DNA from: Camelus bactrianus
Taxonomy: Eukaryota > Chordata > Mammalia > Artiodactyla > Camelidae
DNA: 64,000 nt
Assembly: GCF_048773025.1 (NCBI RefSeq)
Contig: NC_133541.1
Coordinates: 13,589,412-13,653,411, forward strand
Direction: 5' to 3'
The stretch's first letter is position 1, and each line of letters begins with the position of its first letter. Below, one piece after another: positions 36,801-48,124 of this stretch. The notes under the pieces are model-generated. The model saw only the letters and a list, made by a program, of their open reading frames with translations, searched no databases and was not told where the DNA came from. The translations under genes and the position numbers were made by a program.

Positions 36801-39800
36801 GGTTTACACTGATTGCCTCAGAATCATTCAGTGATATTGCTGGTCATTAGTCCTTAAATTGATTTATTTACATTCATAAGCAGCATTTAGAAATACACAT
36901 TATTGAAAGTTGGCTTTTAAAATATGCCTGAAAAGGTTTCATTAGTCAACACTACGGTTTCTGACACCTGGGAGGAGAAATGTACACATTCAGTGTTTAC
37001 AGCTACTCCTGTCCTGTGGCAACGACAGTGAGCCCCCGACATTAAGCACCAAGTAGAACGTGCTAAGAACAGCTCACCTTGAAGCCCCTCATCAAGAAAA
37101 ACTCGTTCCAGAGCACAGTGTGCCTGTCAATGGATGACAGCTGGGTTATGTCTGAGCTGTGATGAAGCCATAACCTGTCCATCTGTCTTTCACTACAGTA
37201 ATAACTGCTTATAAGACTGTCCACTTCTACTTAACAAATAGCCTGACACTCGATGACATTAGACAGTGAGAAAGAAAACATCTCTAAATGTAATTCTCCT
37301 AAGAAGATTAATTATATATCTCTCACAGATCCAGCAACAGATTCTTCTGGCCGGTTAGCAACTAACTGGATGTATCTTCACACCAATTTGCTCTGCAGAA
37401 CTGAAGAGCAAAGGGAAGAACCCAGCTGGACCAGAGTCTTTGAAAGGAATGCTCACGGCGCCCTCTACCGGATGCTCTGTGTCACTGCCTCTGGGATCAC
37501 ATATGGGACCTGAAGTTACTAGATTTAAGCAATCACAAACACGAGTTGCTTTTGAAAACCAGTTGAATGCCTACTCTACTAAATGTCGTTGATTAAATAT
37601 CACTAAACTCTCCACATTAGAATCCTTCTCAAATTAGCTTCATGTTAACATCCACGCTAACCCACATAATTGAGCATAATCCAAGACGTTTCTGAATGGT
37701 GAATTTGTTCAGACACACCCAGGTGACTGAATACAGTGCTGTAATATCACTATATGTGTTTATATAGAGAGTTCCCATTTTCTTGGTTCGTTACAAAACC
37801 CTCAAACCAGTATCGAGACACAGGAGCAAACCAATGGACGATAAACCGTCATGTCTCAGAATCAAGACTGAGTTAAGGATGCCTGGTTTTTAAAAGCAGA
37901 TGGTAAAAGTATATGTAACTGTTGTGAAGAAATTTCACAACATTGGTAGTTTCAAGCTATGCTTTTTTTGCTGTTTAAACGAATTCTATTATAAGGTCTC
38001 AGTAGTCGGTCATCTGTGAAGACGCAGGAAGGCAGTGAACGATTGATATATTTGCAGGTATCCTTCTTGGCTCTTAATCTTCTCCAGGTCACAGATGCTT
38101 TTCAGAAACTCTGGCCTTTCCCCAGAAAAAAAAAAAATGCACTCACCCACACAGTCAGATGAATCCGTGTGGCCACACTGGTGACTTTACGGCACTATGG
38201 CCTTTCCCCCAGGAGAATATGCACACACTCAGAAAAAAATGTGCACAGCATAGTTCTGAAGCCTGGGGTAAGGCAGTGTCAGGCTGTTGGTTACATCTTG
38301 CCAGAGTCTGTCTGTCTAAAAGTACAATATTCCCCAGTATTCTCACTACTTCCATGTCTCCCCCAAGCGCTGTCCTGAGGTCATCACCCACTAGCACGCC
38401 TTGGGACGTGGACCTGCGGCTGTGAGCAAGGCAATTCACTGGGCTTCCAGGTTAATGCCACGCCACTTTCTTCTTTGACTGTATGAGGAAAAGGCAGAGC
38501 GATCTGCTGCCCGGGACGGCAGGCCAATATGATTCTCAGCCCCTGAGGGCACACTGTCACTCAGGGGGGCCCCTTCTGCCCTGCCTGTCCTGTCGTGTGG
38601 CAGCCCTGGGGAATCAACCTTGCTTTCCTTTGAAAAGTCGCCTCCAACCTTTCAGTCGCTCAGTTAACAGACATTTATGTGGCTCCTGTGTGTCTGAGAC
38701 GCTGTGCTGAGATGAAAGAAGCCAGCTTTGTCCTCACAGTAACGGGGGAGACAGGCAAGCCAGCCGACAGCTTCAAAGAAGTGACAGCCAGGTCACGACA
38801 GATGTGCAAGTGTCGCAGGAGCAGAGGAGACCACAAAGGCTGCCAGATGGGTAAGCCCGCCGTGAGCTTCAGAGGAGGAGGAGGGCAGAGGCAGCACACA
38901 AGCCAAGGCCCAGGGGAGGGAAACTGCACATGGGTGGCTGAGGGAGGAACACCAGACACCTGGGGGACCAGCAGTGGCAGAAGCGCTCCCCCTGGGAATC
39001 TCAGAAGGAAAAGAAAATAGACTGGTGTTTGTTTTCAGAAAGGCTGCTCTCGTGGTCAAGCGGAAACCAGACTGGAGATGGCCAGATGGGAGGCTTTCGT
39101 GGTGACACAGACAAATGGATAAGGGGAAAAAAAAAAGAAAAAAAATATTCAGAAGCCATTTAGGAATTCCAATTAGTCACCATCTGGCTGTGGGGGAGGG
39201 AGAGAGGGTCCTGAGAAGACACTCAGCTTGGGGCCTTGGCAAACCTAGAAAACTCAATCACTCTGGGAAAATGTGTGTTTTCTGGAGAGCTAACGGCCTT
39301 GAAGTTTCAGAAATTTTAAGTCTAGATGAAAATTTCTCTCCAATAGACTGTATTTCATAAATAGGACATGCTCATTGTTGAGCAGATTTTTGTAATCAAA
39401 CATGGAAAAGTGGCTGCGAAATGCAGCCCATGGTCATAGTGATCTTGCTGCCTGCCAGAGCTGCTTTACAGGGCAGGGTCCATCTCCTTCACTTTCTCAA
39501 GGTCTCCTGCGATCTTATTCTATAGTGAAGCTGATGAAACCCGGGACTAAACAGTCTTAAAAGAAATTATCAAACTTCTTTCTGAGGTTCTGCATTGCTA
39601 AATTTCACCAGACGAAAACGTGACTAAGTCCTCTGTGATATATTTAAGCTTGTTTAGCTACTGTGTATCATACAGGCTACAATATTCTGCTGCACTATAC
39701 AGGGCCGTCTGTACCTAAGCTGGTATTCCATGTGGACAGCAGCACCTCAGGGTGACTTCTTCACGGCAGACGTCTCCACTGGCAGCATGGCTGCTCCTGC

Positions 39801-42800
39801 CCCCACCATTACTGCAAATCTCCCAGGCTTTGAAAGGAAGTGGGAAAAGGGCTTCACTGAGGAGGTCCATGACCTTGGGTAAATTACTCATCCTGTGTAA
39901 GCTTTAGCTGGTTCATATGTCAAATAAGGATAACAGAATTTAACTCAATGGCTTGTTTTAAACATAAAATAATACATCTACCCGAACACACTAATTGCTC
40001 AGTAAATACCAGGAATGATTAATATCTTATTGTCTTATCATCCAATTCCTTTTCCTTTCCAAATGTGTCTTCCATAGCTGCTCCTATTCCAATCAGCTAA
40101 GCATAACACAGCAAACAGTAGTGCTTGCTTCTCAAAGTCATGGCCTTCCTCCTTCTTTTCATACCTGGGATAAAATCCCACCATTATGAATCCTGTTCCC
40201 CAAAGGAGAAGGCAGATTCAAACTCCAGCCTCCCTCTATACCCAGAACACAGACAGGAAACCTGGGTGCTGTCAATCAGATACACCCAGGCCAGACTACC
40301 ACGTGCAAGTCTGAGCAACACATCAAAACAGGAGTTGGTTCAAAGGATAAGAGGAAGGTCTAGTTTAACAAGAAAAACCTGGATAGGGCCAAGAAAACTT
40401 GATAAGGAACAGAAAAGAAAAGTTTTATGCATTGAAAAGAAAAGAAATGACCGATCAAAGCATTGAGAGAGAACGGAAGTGAGAAGAATATGGATCCAAT
40501 GTAAACAAAACAGGCTACACACAGCTAGTGGTGACCTTCAGGGTCGGCCTCATCCGGGAGACACCAGCACACACTGCGAGTCATAGGTTCTCTCCCCAGT
40601 GTGGAAGGGAAGTGATGGGAACACGCCTCTCCAATCTCAGTGGTATTTAAGATAAACGCACTTACCGGAAGGGAGACTCAGCTCCATGGTTTCAGCATCA
40701 TATTCCAAGGTCTTTCCTGAGGGCAAGTCCTCAGTCTCATCAGGGTCCTCCCCCTCCTTGTGATCTGGGTAGCTACTTCTGGAGCAGTGGAATGGCATTA
40801 ATACACAGAACAAGATCTCAAATTTAACTAAAATTTGGCAAACCTACTAGATTGCCAAAGGGGTTGAGGTGAGGGGGGTTAACAGTTTTGCAGGGACTGC
40901 AATTGAAAACTTTTGGTGAGAAAATGACTTCTTAGCATTTACTCTGTAGTAAAATATGAAAGTTACCTATGAACGCAAAATGGATCACCGACTTAAATGT
41001 AAAATGCATAACTATAAAAACTCCTAGAAGATAACATAGGGCAAATTCTAGATGACTTAGGGTTTGGTGATGACTTTTTAGGTAACGCACCAAAAGCACA
41101 GTTCATGAAAGAAAGAATGGATAAGCTGAACTTCACTTAAATTAAAAACTTCTGCCTTGTGAAAACCAGTGCCAAGAGAACTAAACTATAAGATGCAGAC
41201 TTGGAGAAAATATTTGCAGAAGACACATCTGATAAAGGAGTATTATTCAAAATACAAAACTCTTAAAACTCAACAGTAAGAAAATAAACAATTCGATTAA
41301 AAACCTTAACAGACCCCTCAATAAGATATACAGATGGCAAACAAGCCTGTAAAGAGGTGTTCCACAGCATGTGTCACCAGAAAGACGCAAATTAAAGCAG
41401 TGAGAAACCACTACACATGTATCTGAATGGCCAAAGTCCAGAACACGGACAACACCAAATGCTGGTGAGGACGTGGAGCCACAGGGACTCTCATTCAGTG
41501 ACAGCGGGAATGCAAAAGGGTAAAGCCACTTGGAACAGTTTGGCAGTTTCTTGCAAAACTAAAGACAATCTCACCGTATAGACCCAGCAATCACGCTGCT
41601 TGATGTTTACCCTAAGGAGTCAAGAACTTCTGTCATGGATGTTCACAGAGGATTTACCCAAATTCCTAAAACTTGGAAGCAACCAAGATGTCCTTCAACA
41701 GATGAACTGATAAATAAATAAACTATGGTGCATCCAGACAAGGAAATATTTTTGGATTATTTCAAAAAGAAATGAGCTAGCAGGCCATGAAAACACACGG
41801 AGGAAACTTAAAAGCATATTGCTAAGTGAAGAAGCCAGGCTGAAGAAGCATCTACTGTATGACTCTAATCATACAACTTTCTGGAAACGGCAAAGATACG
41901 GAGGCATGAGATAGCACTGTCTGCCAGGGGTGGAGGAGCGTGATGATCCGGCAAAACACAGAGGACTTTCAGGTCTCTGAAACTACTCTGTGTGATATTC
42001 CAAAGGCAGATACATGTCATTATATGTGCATTTGTCCAGACTCATAGAACGGACCACACCGACAGTGAACTCTGAACTACGGACTTGGAGAGTTAATTGA
42101 TGGGTCAATGCAGGTTCACCTATTGCGATAAATGTCACACTGGTGCAGGATGTTGCTAATGAGGGAGGCTGTGCATGTGTGGGTGAGGGGGAACTATGGG
42201 AAATCCCTGTACCTTCTGCTCAGTTTTGCTGTGAACCTAACATTGTTCTGAAAACCGGTGAGCAAATGACCCACCACAGAATTCTTTCCCCTAATGAGCA
42301 AATGACCCACCACAGAATTCTTTCCCCTAAGGATTTACTCTCTCTATGAGGGTCGGCAAACAGAGAGGAAGAGGAGAACGTAGAGGTGGAGATGCGGCTC
42401 TTGGAAGTTTAACCACTGCAACAACAAGTTCTAGAACAGCGACATCCTGTAGAGCTTTCTGACACCACAAATTTCCAGTCTGTGTGCCCAATATGATACC
42501 ACTCACATGTGCTTCTACCTACAGGGCTGGAAATGAAGGTAGTGTGACTAAAGAGGTAAATTTTTACATTTTTAATTTAGCTAATTAACCAAAAGAGCAA
42601 CATGAACTATATCTAGGAATTACCATATTGAACACTGTAGTTCTGGAAATGCAGAGATTCTTCTAAACTGTTCACAAAGTCACATAGAAAAGAACTGGAG
42701 AAATGCACACTGAAGTGTGAACAGTGATGCAGATAAGCCAACAGGAACAGATAAAAGCCTTGGACAGATACTTCAGAAGAGACGTCCAAGTAGCCAGTTA

Positions 42801-45554
42801 ATATATAAAAAGGTTCTCAACTACACTAGTGCACATCAGGGAAATGCAAATTAAAACCACAATGGATATACACTACACAGCCACCAAAGAGACTACAATG
42901 AAAAACTCTCCCTCACTACAAGTGAGAAATGAGAAATCTGGAGGAAAAGGCAAAAGGACAATTTATAAGACTAGAACTTTTCTGAACACCCATATCAGGT
43001 GGGCTCTGCACACCTGGCATGGTCATTACACACACCGGCTTGCACAGCACCCCTGTGCTAGGTCATAGGCATCTGGACACTAGGAACCAGATGTTCCGCA
43101 GTGCCTAGCACGAATGTGTGGCATGATGTGGGACTTAGAAAGCCGCCACCCATCCAGACTCCCTTAGGAGACAGCTTGTGATTCAAGGACTCTCAGGGAA
43201 ACCAAAATGTGAAACCTCATTTCCAGGCCTCTGTTCATGAGGTCACTGGCAAAGCTGAACTTCTGACCATTGAAACCACAAAAGTAAGTTTTCAAACCAG
43301 ACAAACTTCAGTTTGGCCCTGACATCTTCTCTTTATCAGGTATGTGTGTTTAACTCTGTGACACTCAGTTTCGCATCTACAACATGGCAGGAAATAACCC
43401 CCTCCTATGCAAGTGTTCTCAGAGGTACTAAGAATCCTGCACTGGACAGAGCCAGACAAAGGTCAGGCCTGGGCGTATCTACACCACTTCAGAGCGAACG
43501 TGATGAACTCACCGCCCCCCACGTTACAAAACACAGACTTACCTAAAATCATAGAAGTCTGCAAATTCCAAAAGAGCGTCTCCATCTGTGAAGAGCTTAC
43601 AGTGACTCCTGTCATTCATGTGAGCCTGCACAGCTTCCGTGGAGTAGAAGGATTTCCCTTTCTCGTTGCACCACAAGCAAATCTTCCCGACACCAACTTT
43701 CTCTCCTGGAAAAGTAAGTTGAGGAGAAAAAGATGAAAGCAGCTTTTTGCAGCCAGCTTACATCTCACCATCTATCCCCACAGTTCAAAAAATATGCATC
43801 AAGTTTTGGATTCTCACAAAATCAACAGTTCATTCAATCCAAGATGGATGAGAAACACAAAACTCACGTTCTCTTAAGATCTGCCTCCCCAATACTGTGC
43901 TCATTCATTTAAAAAAGAAAAACTATTACACTTACCCAAATATTTAATCAGTCCCTTAAGATCTGAAAGATATTCTATGTCAGGAATAAAGAAGCTGTGG
44001 ACTTTGGTCATATGAGCCACATTCTTCATGAGGGAGCTTGAATGATGGGGACAAAATAAGCAGTCCGTCACGGGGATGGCGCCAACTGGGGCGCTCACTC
44101 CAGCCTCTTCCTCCTCTGCATCCTGCTCCTCCTCCTCGTCCATGGCTTCAGCATCCTCACACTCCAATTCCTCATCAGAATCAAGATCTTCCCAGTCTTC
44201 CAGCCAGAGATTTGAAAAACAGAGTTAGTTGAAGATCCCAGACTTAGTTATTAATTTACCACAGACCAGTCTGCACAGCTAAGAAATACCTCAGTCTTTC
44301 TCCAGTGCAGTTTAAACCCCTTGAAGGAGACATGTGCTGCTTTCCTGTGCATATGTGAACACATGCAATCAGGGTTTTATGGGATGTGGGATGCAGTACA
44401 GGAAGAAAGGAAGAAACATAGCTCAGAAAATCAAGGTGGCTAGGTTGTCGGCTCCAGGCTCACATTTCAGGTTAACTAGCTGATTCTGAGCCTTTCAGTT
44501 CATTGTTTTTTCAGTTAAAGCGCAAAGCATTCATAACTAGAAATCCAATAGAAATAGAGCTTTTACAGCTGATGGTGTATGGGTAACCTGTCCTCCAATG
44601 CATACGTTAAAAGCCTCCTCCTTCAAATCAGAAAAGGCATCCATTCATTCTATAAATTACTTATTAAGCACCTATTGCCACCACTCCCCCAACCCGGTAC
44701 GTCCCCTGCCCCCCACCCACAGCCAAGGCAAAGTTTCAGTTTCTGAATCTACACCAGTTAAGTAAACAAACAAAATTCCCTGTGGGGATCCTGGACACAC
44801 CCTGGCTACACCAGTCACTTCAGAAAGCATCGAAACCACCCTCACTCATCACCTTCCCTTAGCTGACACCTTCCCCTAGCTGACACCTTCCCCCTCCAAC
44901 CGGATGAAAAATCTAGAAAACCCGCCCCCCAGACAACCCCTCACCATCTCCATCCAGGTCCTCTTCACTCTCCTCCTCCCTCTGCTGCTTCGCCAGCTTC
45001 TTCGCCTGCTGTTCAAACCACTGCAGCCGGGGAGGTTTCTCGGCAGGGGCTCGCTGCTGAGTCCCACGTCCTCCAGCAGCCACGGCCACGGGACTCGGGG
45101 ACTCCGCCTCGGGCACAAGGGGCGCCTTCTTGGGTGACATGGACGTCTGGGCCTTGATGGCCTGCTGGATGGCCGCGTTCACCGCATCCTTGTCCACACT
45201 GTCAACGCCCAGCCCTTTCTCCAAGTTCTTTTCATTCTTTATCTCCACTTTCCTACTCACCGCCTTCTTCTCCAGCTCCACATGCCGCCGGGACTTGAGA
45301 TGGTTTTCGTAGGCCTTGAAGGAGGCAAACTTCTTACTGCAGACGGCGCAGTAGGTGGCCGCTCCCTTGCTCTCCGGCTCCGCCAGGGCCCGCTGCGCCC
45401 GCACCCGCTCCTGGAAGCCCTCGGCGCTGACCGGGGCCATGCCGGCCACTTTGCGCCTCAGGTTGTAGCGGTGCCAGTCCGTCTTGTAGTGGGCCCGCTG
45501 CGCCTCCGTGCCGTACAGCGCCACGCGGCAGGTGTTGCAGGTGTAGGTCGCCAT
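33729..45554 (-). CDS. ZNF622: ZNF622 (zinc finger protein 622 / ZPR9), six coding exons
   Basis: The spliced frame joins 45,554-44,945, 44,196-43,936, 43,705-43,543, 40,778-40,666, 35,119-34,976 and 33,856-33,729: 1,419 bases, 472 residues plus a TGA stop, against 477 in human as I recall it. All introns are GT-AG and all phases agree. Four C2H2-type fingers are visible: C6/C9/H22/H28, C69/C72/H85/H91, C249/C252/H265/H270 and C300/C303/H319/H325. An acidic stretch lies at about 206-235. The C-terminal part (from about 384) carries the conserved GHRSLMRYYKQRFG block. Family knowledge: this is the animal counterpart of yeast Rei1, a cytoplasmic factor for late 60S ribosomal subunit maturation, and was also described as a MELK-binding protein. 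The frame is intact with no sign of decay. The start ATG opens the first zinc finger directly, as in the family. Confidence 0.97.
33857..34975 (-). other. ZNF622 intron 5
   Basis: An intron of 1.1 kb with no further exon or repeat recognised. Confidence 0.9.
34976..35119 (-). CDS. ZNF622: ZNF622 coding exon 5
   Basis: It encodes residues 383-430, including ARVGHRSLMRYYKQRFGLSR and AVGRVLQQYRALGWTGST, nearly identical to the human protein. The acceptor is gaaaaacag and the donor CACAG|gtgcgg. Confidence 0.96.
35588..35769 (+). mobile_element. Non-autonomous hAT DNA transposon
   Basis: It begins with 'cagtggttctcaaacagggg' and ends with 'gccgagaacccctg', a pair of diverged terminal inverted repeats. 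The inside follows a common mammalian MER element ('caggacagcctccacagcaa'). Confidence 0.75.
36031..36130 (+). mobile_element. MER5A-like hAT fragment
   Basis: 'gtggctctcaaaaagtggtc' followed by 'tggcattagcatcacctgag' is MER5A wording. The 3' half is missing. Confidence 0.7.
39860..40010 (+). mobile_element. MIR SINE fragment
   Basis: It has the MIR 3' half: 'gaccttgggtaaattactca', then 'taattgctcagtaaatacca'. Confidence 0.8.
40666..40778 (-). CDS. ZNF622: ZNF622 coding exon 4
   Basis: It encodes residues 345-382, an acidic linker (SSYPDHKEGEDPDETEDLPS) ending in TMELSLPS. It is the least conserved coding part and is slightly shorter than in human. The acceptor is ctgctccag and the donor TTCCG|gtaagt. 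Confidence 0.95.
40920..42255 (+). mobile_element. Old L1M fragment (ORF2 tail and 3' UTR)
   Basis: It shows L1 ORF2 wording in order: 'acataggcaaattctagatg'-like, 'tggagaaaatatttgcagaa', 'gctggtgaggacgtggagcc', 'agacccagcaatcacgctgc', 'aacagatgaactgataaat'. It is heavily diverged, with no intact frame. It lies antisense to ZNF622. Confidence 0.8.
42259..42330 (+). repeat. Perfect 36-base tandem duplication
   Basis: The unit beginning 'tgagcaaatgacccaccaca' and ending 'ttctttcccctaa' occurs at 42,259-42,294 and again at 42,295-42,330 with no difference. Confidence 0.97.
42760..42920 (+). mobile_element. L1 ORF2 fragment
   Basis: 'acttcagaagagacgtccaa' and 'gggaaatgcaaattaaaacc' are L1 ORF2 tail wording. 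It is a short, isolated piece. Confidence 0.7.
43543..43705 (-). CDS. ZNF622: ZNF622 coding exon 3
   Basis: It encodes residues 291-344 with zinc finger 4 (ICLWCNEKGKSFYSTEAVQ, then AHMNDRSHC). The acceptor is ttttccag and the donor TTTTAG|gtaagt. Confidence 0.96.
43706..43935 (-). other. ZNF622 intron 2 (230 bases)
   Basis: A short intron with canonical GT-AG ends and nothing else seen in it. Confidence 0.93.
43936..44196 (-). CDS. ZNF622: ZNF622 coding exon 2
   Basis: It encodes residues 204-290: the DWEDLDSDEELE acidic part, a glutamate-rich run, and zinc finger 3 (DCLFCPHHSSSLMKNVAHM). It follows acceptor ctggaag and ends at TTTGG|gtaagt. The human protein has MTKDHSFF where this one reads MTKVHSFF. 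Confidence 0.96.
44197..44944 (-). other. ZNF622 intron 1
   Basis: A 748-base intron. Near 44,860-44,895 an imperfect 'agctgacaccttcccc' unit repeats in tandem. Confidence 0.93.
44945..45554 (-). CDS. ZNF622: ZNF622 coding exon 1
   Basis: It encodes residues 1-203 plus one base. It begins MATYTCNTCRVALYG and carries zinc fingers 1 and 2 (the U1-like C2H2 type), a lysine-rich middle, and the conserved PPRLQWFEQQAKKLAKQQ segment. The donor is GATG|gtgagg. The frame is also open upstream to 45,620, but MATYTC is the family start. Confidence 0.96.
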
Positions 45555-45700
45555 CGCCAGGTGGGAACTAAAAGGCAACAAAGGCAGAAAGAAGACTTGG
45601 GACCAACAACCCGACCCCACAACGCACTCACACCATAACTGGCCTCAGCGCCCTCGAAGACTGCGTACTGAGGCCCGGACGCTATGGAATTTATATAGGG
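45020..45700. promoter_or_regulatory. CpG-rich promoter/exon 1 region of ZNF622
   Basis: CpG dinucleotides are dense through exon 1 and the 5' UTR, unlike the AT-rich surroundings. This fits a CpG-island promoter of a broadly expressed gene. It is also an open-frame region, so the coding exon contributes to the composition. Confidence 0.7.
45691..45697 (-). promoter_or_regulatory. TATA-like box of ZNF622
   Basis: The minus strand reads 'ccctatataaattcc'. A start site about 30 bases on (near 45,661-45,667) would give a 5' UTR of about 110 bases before the ATG at 45,554. A 'ttgccttttag' acceptor-like motif lies between 45,567 and 45,580, so a 5' UTR intron is possible but unproven. Confidence 0.55.
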
Positions 45701-45786
45701 CTGGTCAGGAAGTCCCGCCTCCTGACCTGTAGCCACGCCCCTACCACAGAGAGGCCCAGGAAAGCATGGGACTCCTGGCCCCGCCT

Positions 45787-45940
45787 AGGTGGGTGTTGAT
45801 TGGATGGCCTGTGTGGATGGTGAGTGGAGCTGTACGAGGTGGATGTTGATTGGCTGGGGCCCAGGTGGGTGCTGATTGAGTCAACCAAGATGGGTGCGAT
45901 CCTGAAGTGGGCGTTGAGTGGCACCTGTGGGAGGTGATTA
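45787..45940 (-). promoter_or_regulatory. Degenerate tandem repeat with CCAAT boxes upstream of ZNF622
   Basis: A unit close to 'aggtgggtgttgattgg' recurs about six or seven times with spacing of roughly 20-30 bases (starts near 45,787, 45,816, 45,837, 45,863, 45,888, 45,906 and 45,928). Two copies contain exact ATTGG (45,799-45,803 and 45,849-45,853), i.e. CCAAT on the gene strand, exactly 50 bases apart, and a third reads GATTGA. CCAAT is the NF-Y site. Its role here is inferred from position 100-250 bases upstream of the TATA-like box. Confidence 0.6.
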
Positions 45941-48124
45941 GGCTGTGAGGGCAGAGCCCTCATTATAGTATTAGTGCCCTTGTTAAAGAGACCCGGGAAA
46001 GGATACAGTAAGAAGTCTGGGACCACGGAGACGGTCCTCACCAGACTGTGAAAAAAAAGAAAAATGAAATAAAAACTAATAACATTTGTATTTCGACTAT
46101 AGGATGTGAAGTGATATATACTCATGTAACAATGTTATTCAGTAAGTAAAATATGGATTATACAGTTGAGTATCAATGAATTATTAAATAAAGACCATAT
46201 TGTGTATGTGTATAGTTAATGTGCAGCTTTAAGAACAATAATACGTCGATTCTCTTCTATCCATCCTGTAAATTAAGAAATAGAACATGACCAATACCCA
46301 AGAAGCTCCCAGTTGCCTTTTCAAGTCACATTCCCTACATATCCCCATCTGAGTTAACCCTCACTTGAATCTTTTTTTTTTATCATTTCCTTGATTAACT
46401 GTTAGCTTAGTGTGATTTTGAGCTTTATATACCTGAAATACTGTATATAGTCTTCTGTGATTTCTTTCCTCTCAATATTATAATCCTGAGGTTCACATAC
46501 AAACATGGAGTTTTTCATTCATTCATACCCACTGCTGTTCCATTGCTTGAACACAACTCGTTTTATTTTTTTATTATCCTAATGAAAATATATTTCAAAA
46601 TTACTTAAAAATAAGAAATATTCATTCGTTTGAATCATTGAAATAATAATAGAATCATTCAAAGTTTTCATTAATTTTTGTTAAAATTATATTTGCCAAA
46701 GAGTTTAATCAAATCCTAAAATACTGCTCACTATGCATAGAGAACAGAAATTTAAATCTGCATTTCTGTTGTCTTATGGTCCCATTATACTGAGTAGTAG
46801 CCTAGCCTATTGTTGCCAATTTGTAACAAGTCTATGTTGTTCTAGAAAGGAAACCACAGTTTAATAACCATTTCAGCTTTTACTCTCTGGTACAAAATCT
46901 TTTCCCATTAAGCTGACGTATTGGCAAGACTTTGTTATAGACAGTGGCCTCCTGTATAAATACATGATAAATACTAGATAAAAGCCATGCACTTAGTGTT
47001 TCCTTTAATAGGTCTGGAATCATTTGTAGGATATGCAAATCCAGTGCTAGATTTGGTGACTGATATAAACAGTCTTGCTCAGTGATTCAAGAGTGGATAG
47101 AGTTAATGAATACATAAATTATACCTAAATGTTCCTGAGAGTTCATCTCTCACGACAGTCAGGAAATCATTTGGCCAGTGCCTGACCAATGGGCTGGCAT
47201 CCGCCTGGACACCTGGCTGCTCAGCGACTCTCCGGCAGAGAACCAGCTAAGGCTGAGAGAACAAAGAGGCAGGACAAGAAGTTACAGATTTTGTTTTTGA
47301 ATTTTTGCTTTTTTAATGCTACTGCACTCACTTAAATATAGCTTCAAATGTATATTTAAAAAAGGAAATTAAATTATTGAATTTACAAATTACCTTTGTG
47401 TTGAAAATTTAGTAAAAAGAAACAGACACAATTTCTGGGTAGTTGAGCATCTAAAAGCCAAAGTATTTTGATTTGTCTTAGGGCTACTGGAGTTGAACCC
47501 AGAGATCGGTCCCCCCCAGTATCCTTGCAATCATAGCTCAGATGACACTTCACTAACAATCTCTGTCCTCTACTAGACACGTTTGTTTAGTTAGTGTCAT
47601 TTCCTTAGCTCTGTGGCAGTGCCTTCCACATGGTAGGTGCTGAAAATTATCCATGAAATGAAAGAGTTTGGGGTCCCTTAACAGAGCTTGTTTGAACTGG
47701 CATATGTATATGTGAGTTAAAATTGCAAGGGTGACATGCGTGGGTTTGGATTTATGGCAGGCCTGTTCCCCTGGGCCTCTCCTAGTGTCCCATGCCAGAG
47801 CAACTGTGGCCCTGAACCATTGTCTGGCCTCTGCCCATAGGCTGCAGGCACTGAAGCAGGTTGCACAGTGGGGAAAAAAATACAAAAAGAAAAAGAAAGA
47901 AGGGGAAAAAAGAAGAAAGAAAAAGGAAAAAAAGAAACAAAACAAGAGAAAAAAAATCACAAGGGTAGGATTTGAACTTGATTTCATTGTAACTTTAGGA
48001 ACTGCCCAGTATTTGTACATCTTCCTGGAGTGGTTGCTGCCAGTTTTTAGCACACTGTGGCTCCCATGGAGAAATGAGGGTGGGACCCAGAGTAAGCCTG
48101 GCACATGCACCACGTTCAAAACAA
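45941..48124. other. Upstream flank of ZNF622 within the loop
   Basis: It is AT-rich with no gene recognised and no convincing mirror in the left arm. A purine-rich low-complexity stretch lies at 47,870-47,960. Confidence 0.55.
47870..47960 (+). repeat. A/G-rich low-complexity tract
   Basis: About 90 bases are almost wholly A and G. The open frames across it on both strands are compositional artefacts. Confidence 0.9.

Larger units (their letters stand above)
35120..40665 (-). other. ZNF622 intron 4 (longest)
   Basis: A 5.5 kb intron carrying hAT-type fossils near 35.6 and 36.1 kb and a MIR near 39.9 kb. No nested gene is recognised. Confidence 0.9.
40779..43542 (-). other. ZNF622 intron 3
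   Basis: A 2.8 kb intron, about half of which is old L1 sequence. It also carries a perfect 36-base tandem duplication. Confidence 0.9.

Noticed and set aside
45555-45620. Upstream extension of the ZNF622 frame by 22 codons
   Set aside because: The family protein begins MATYTC directly at the first zinc finger. The extension lies in the expected 5' UTR.
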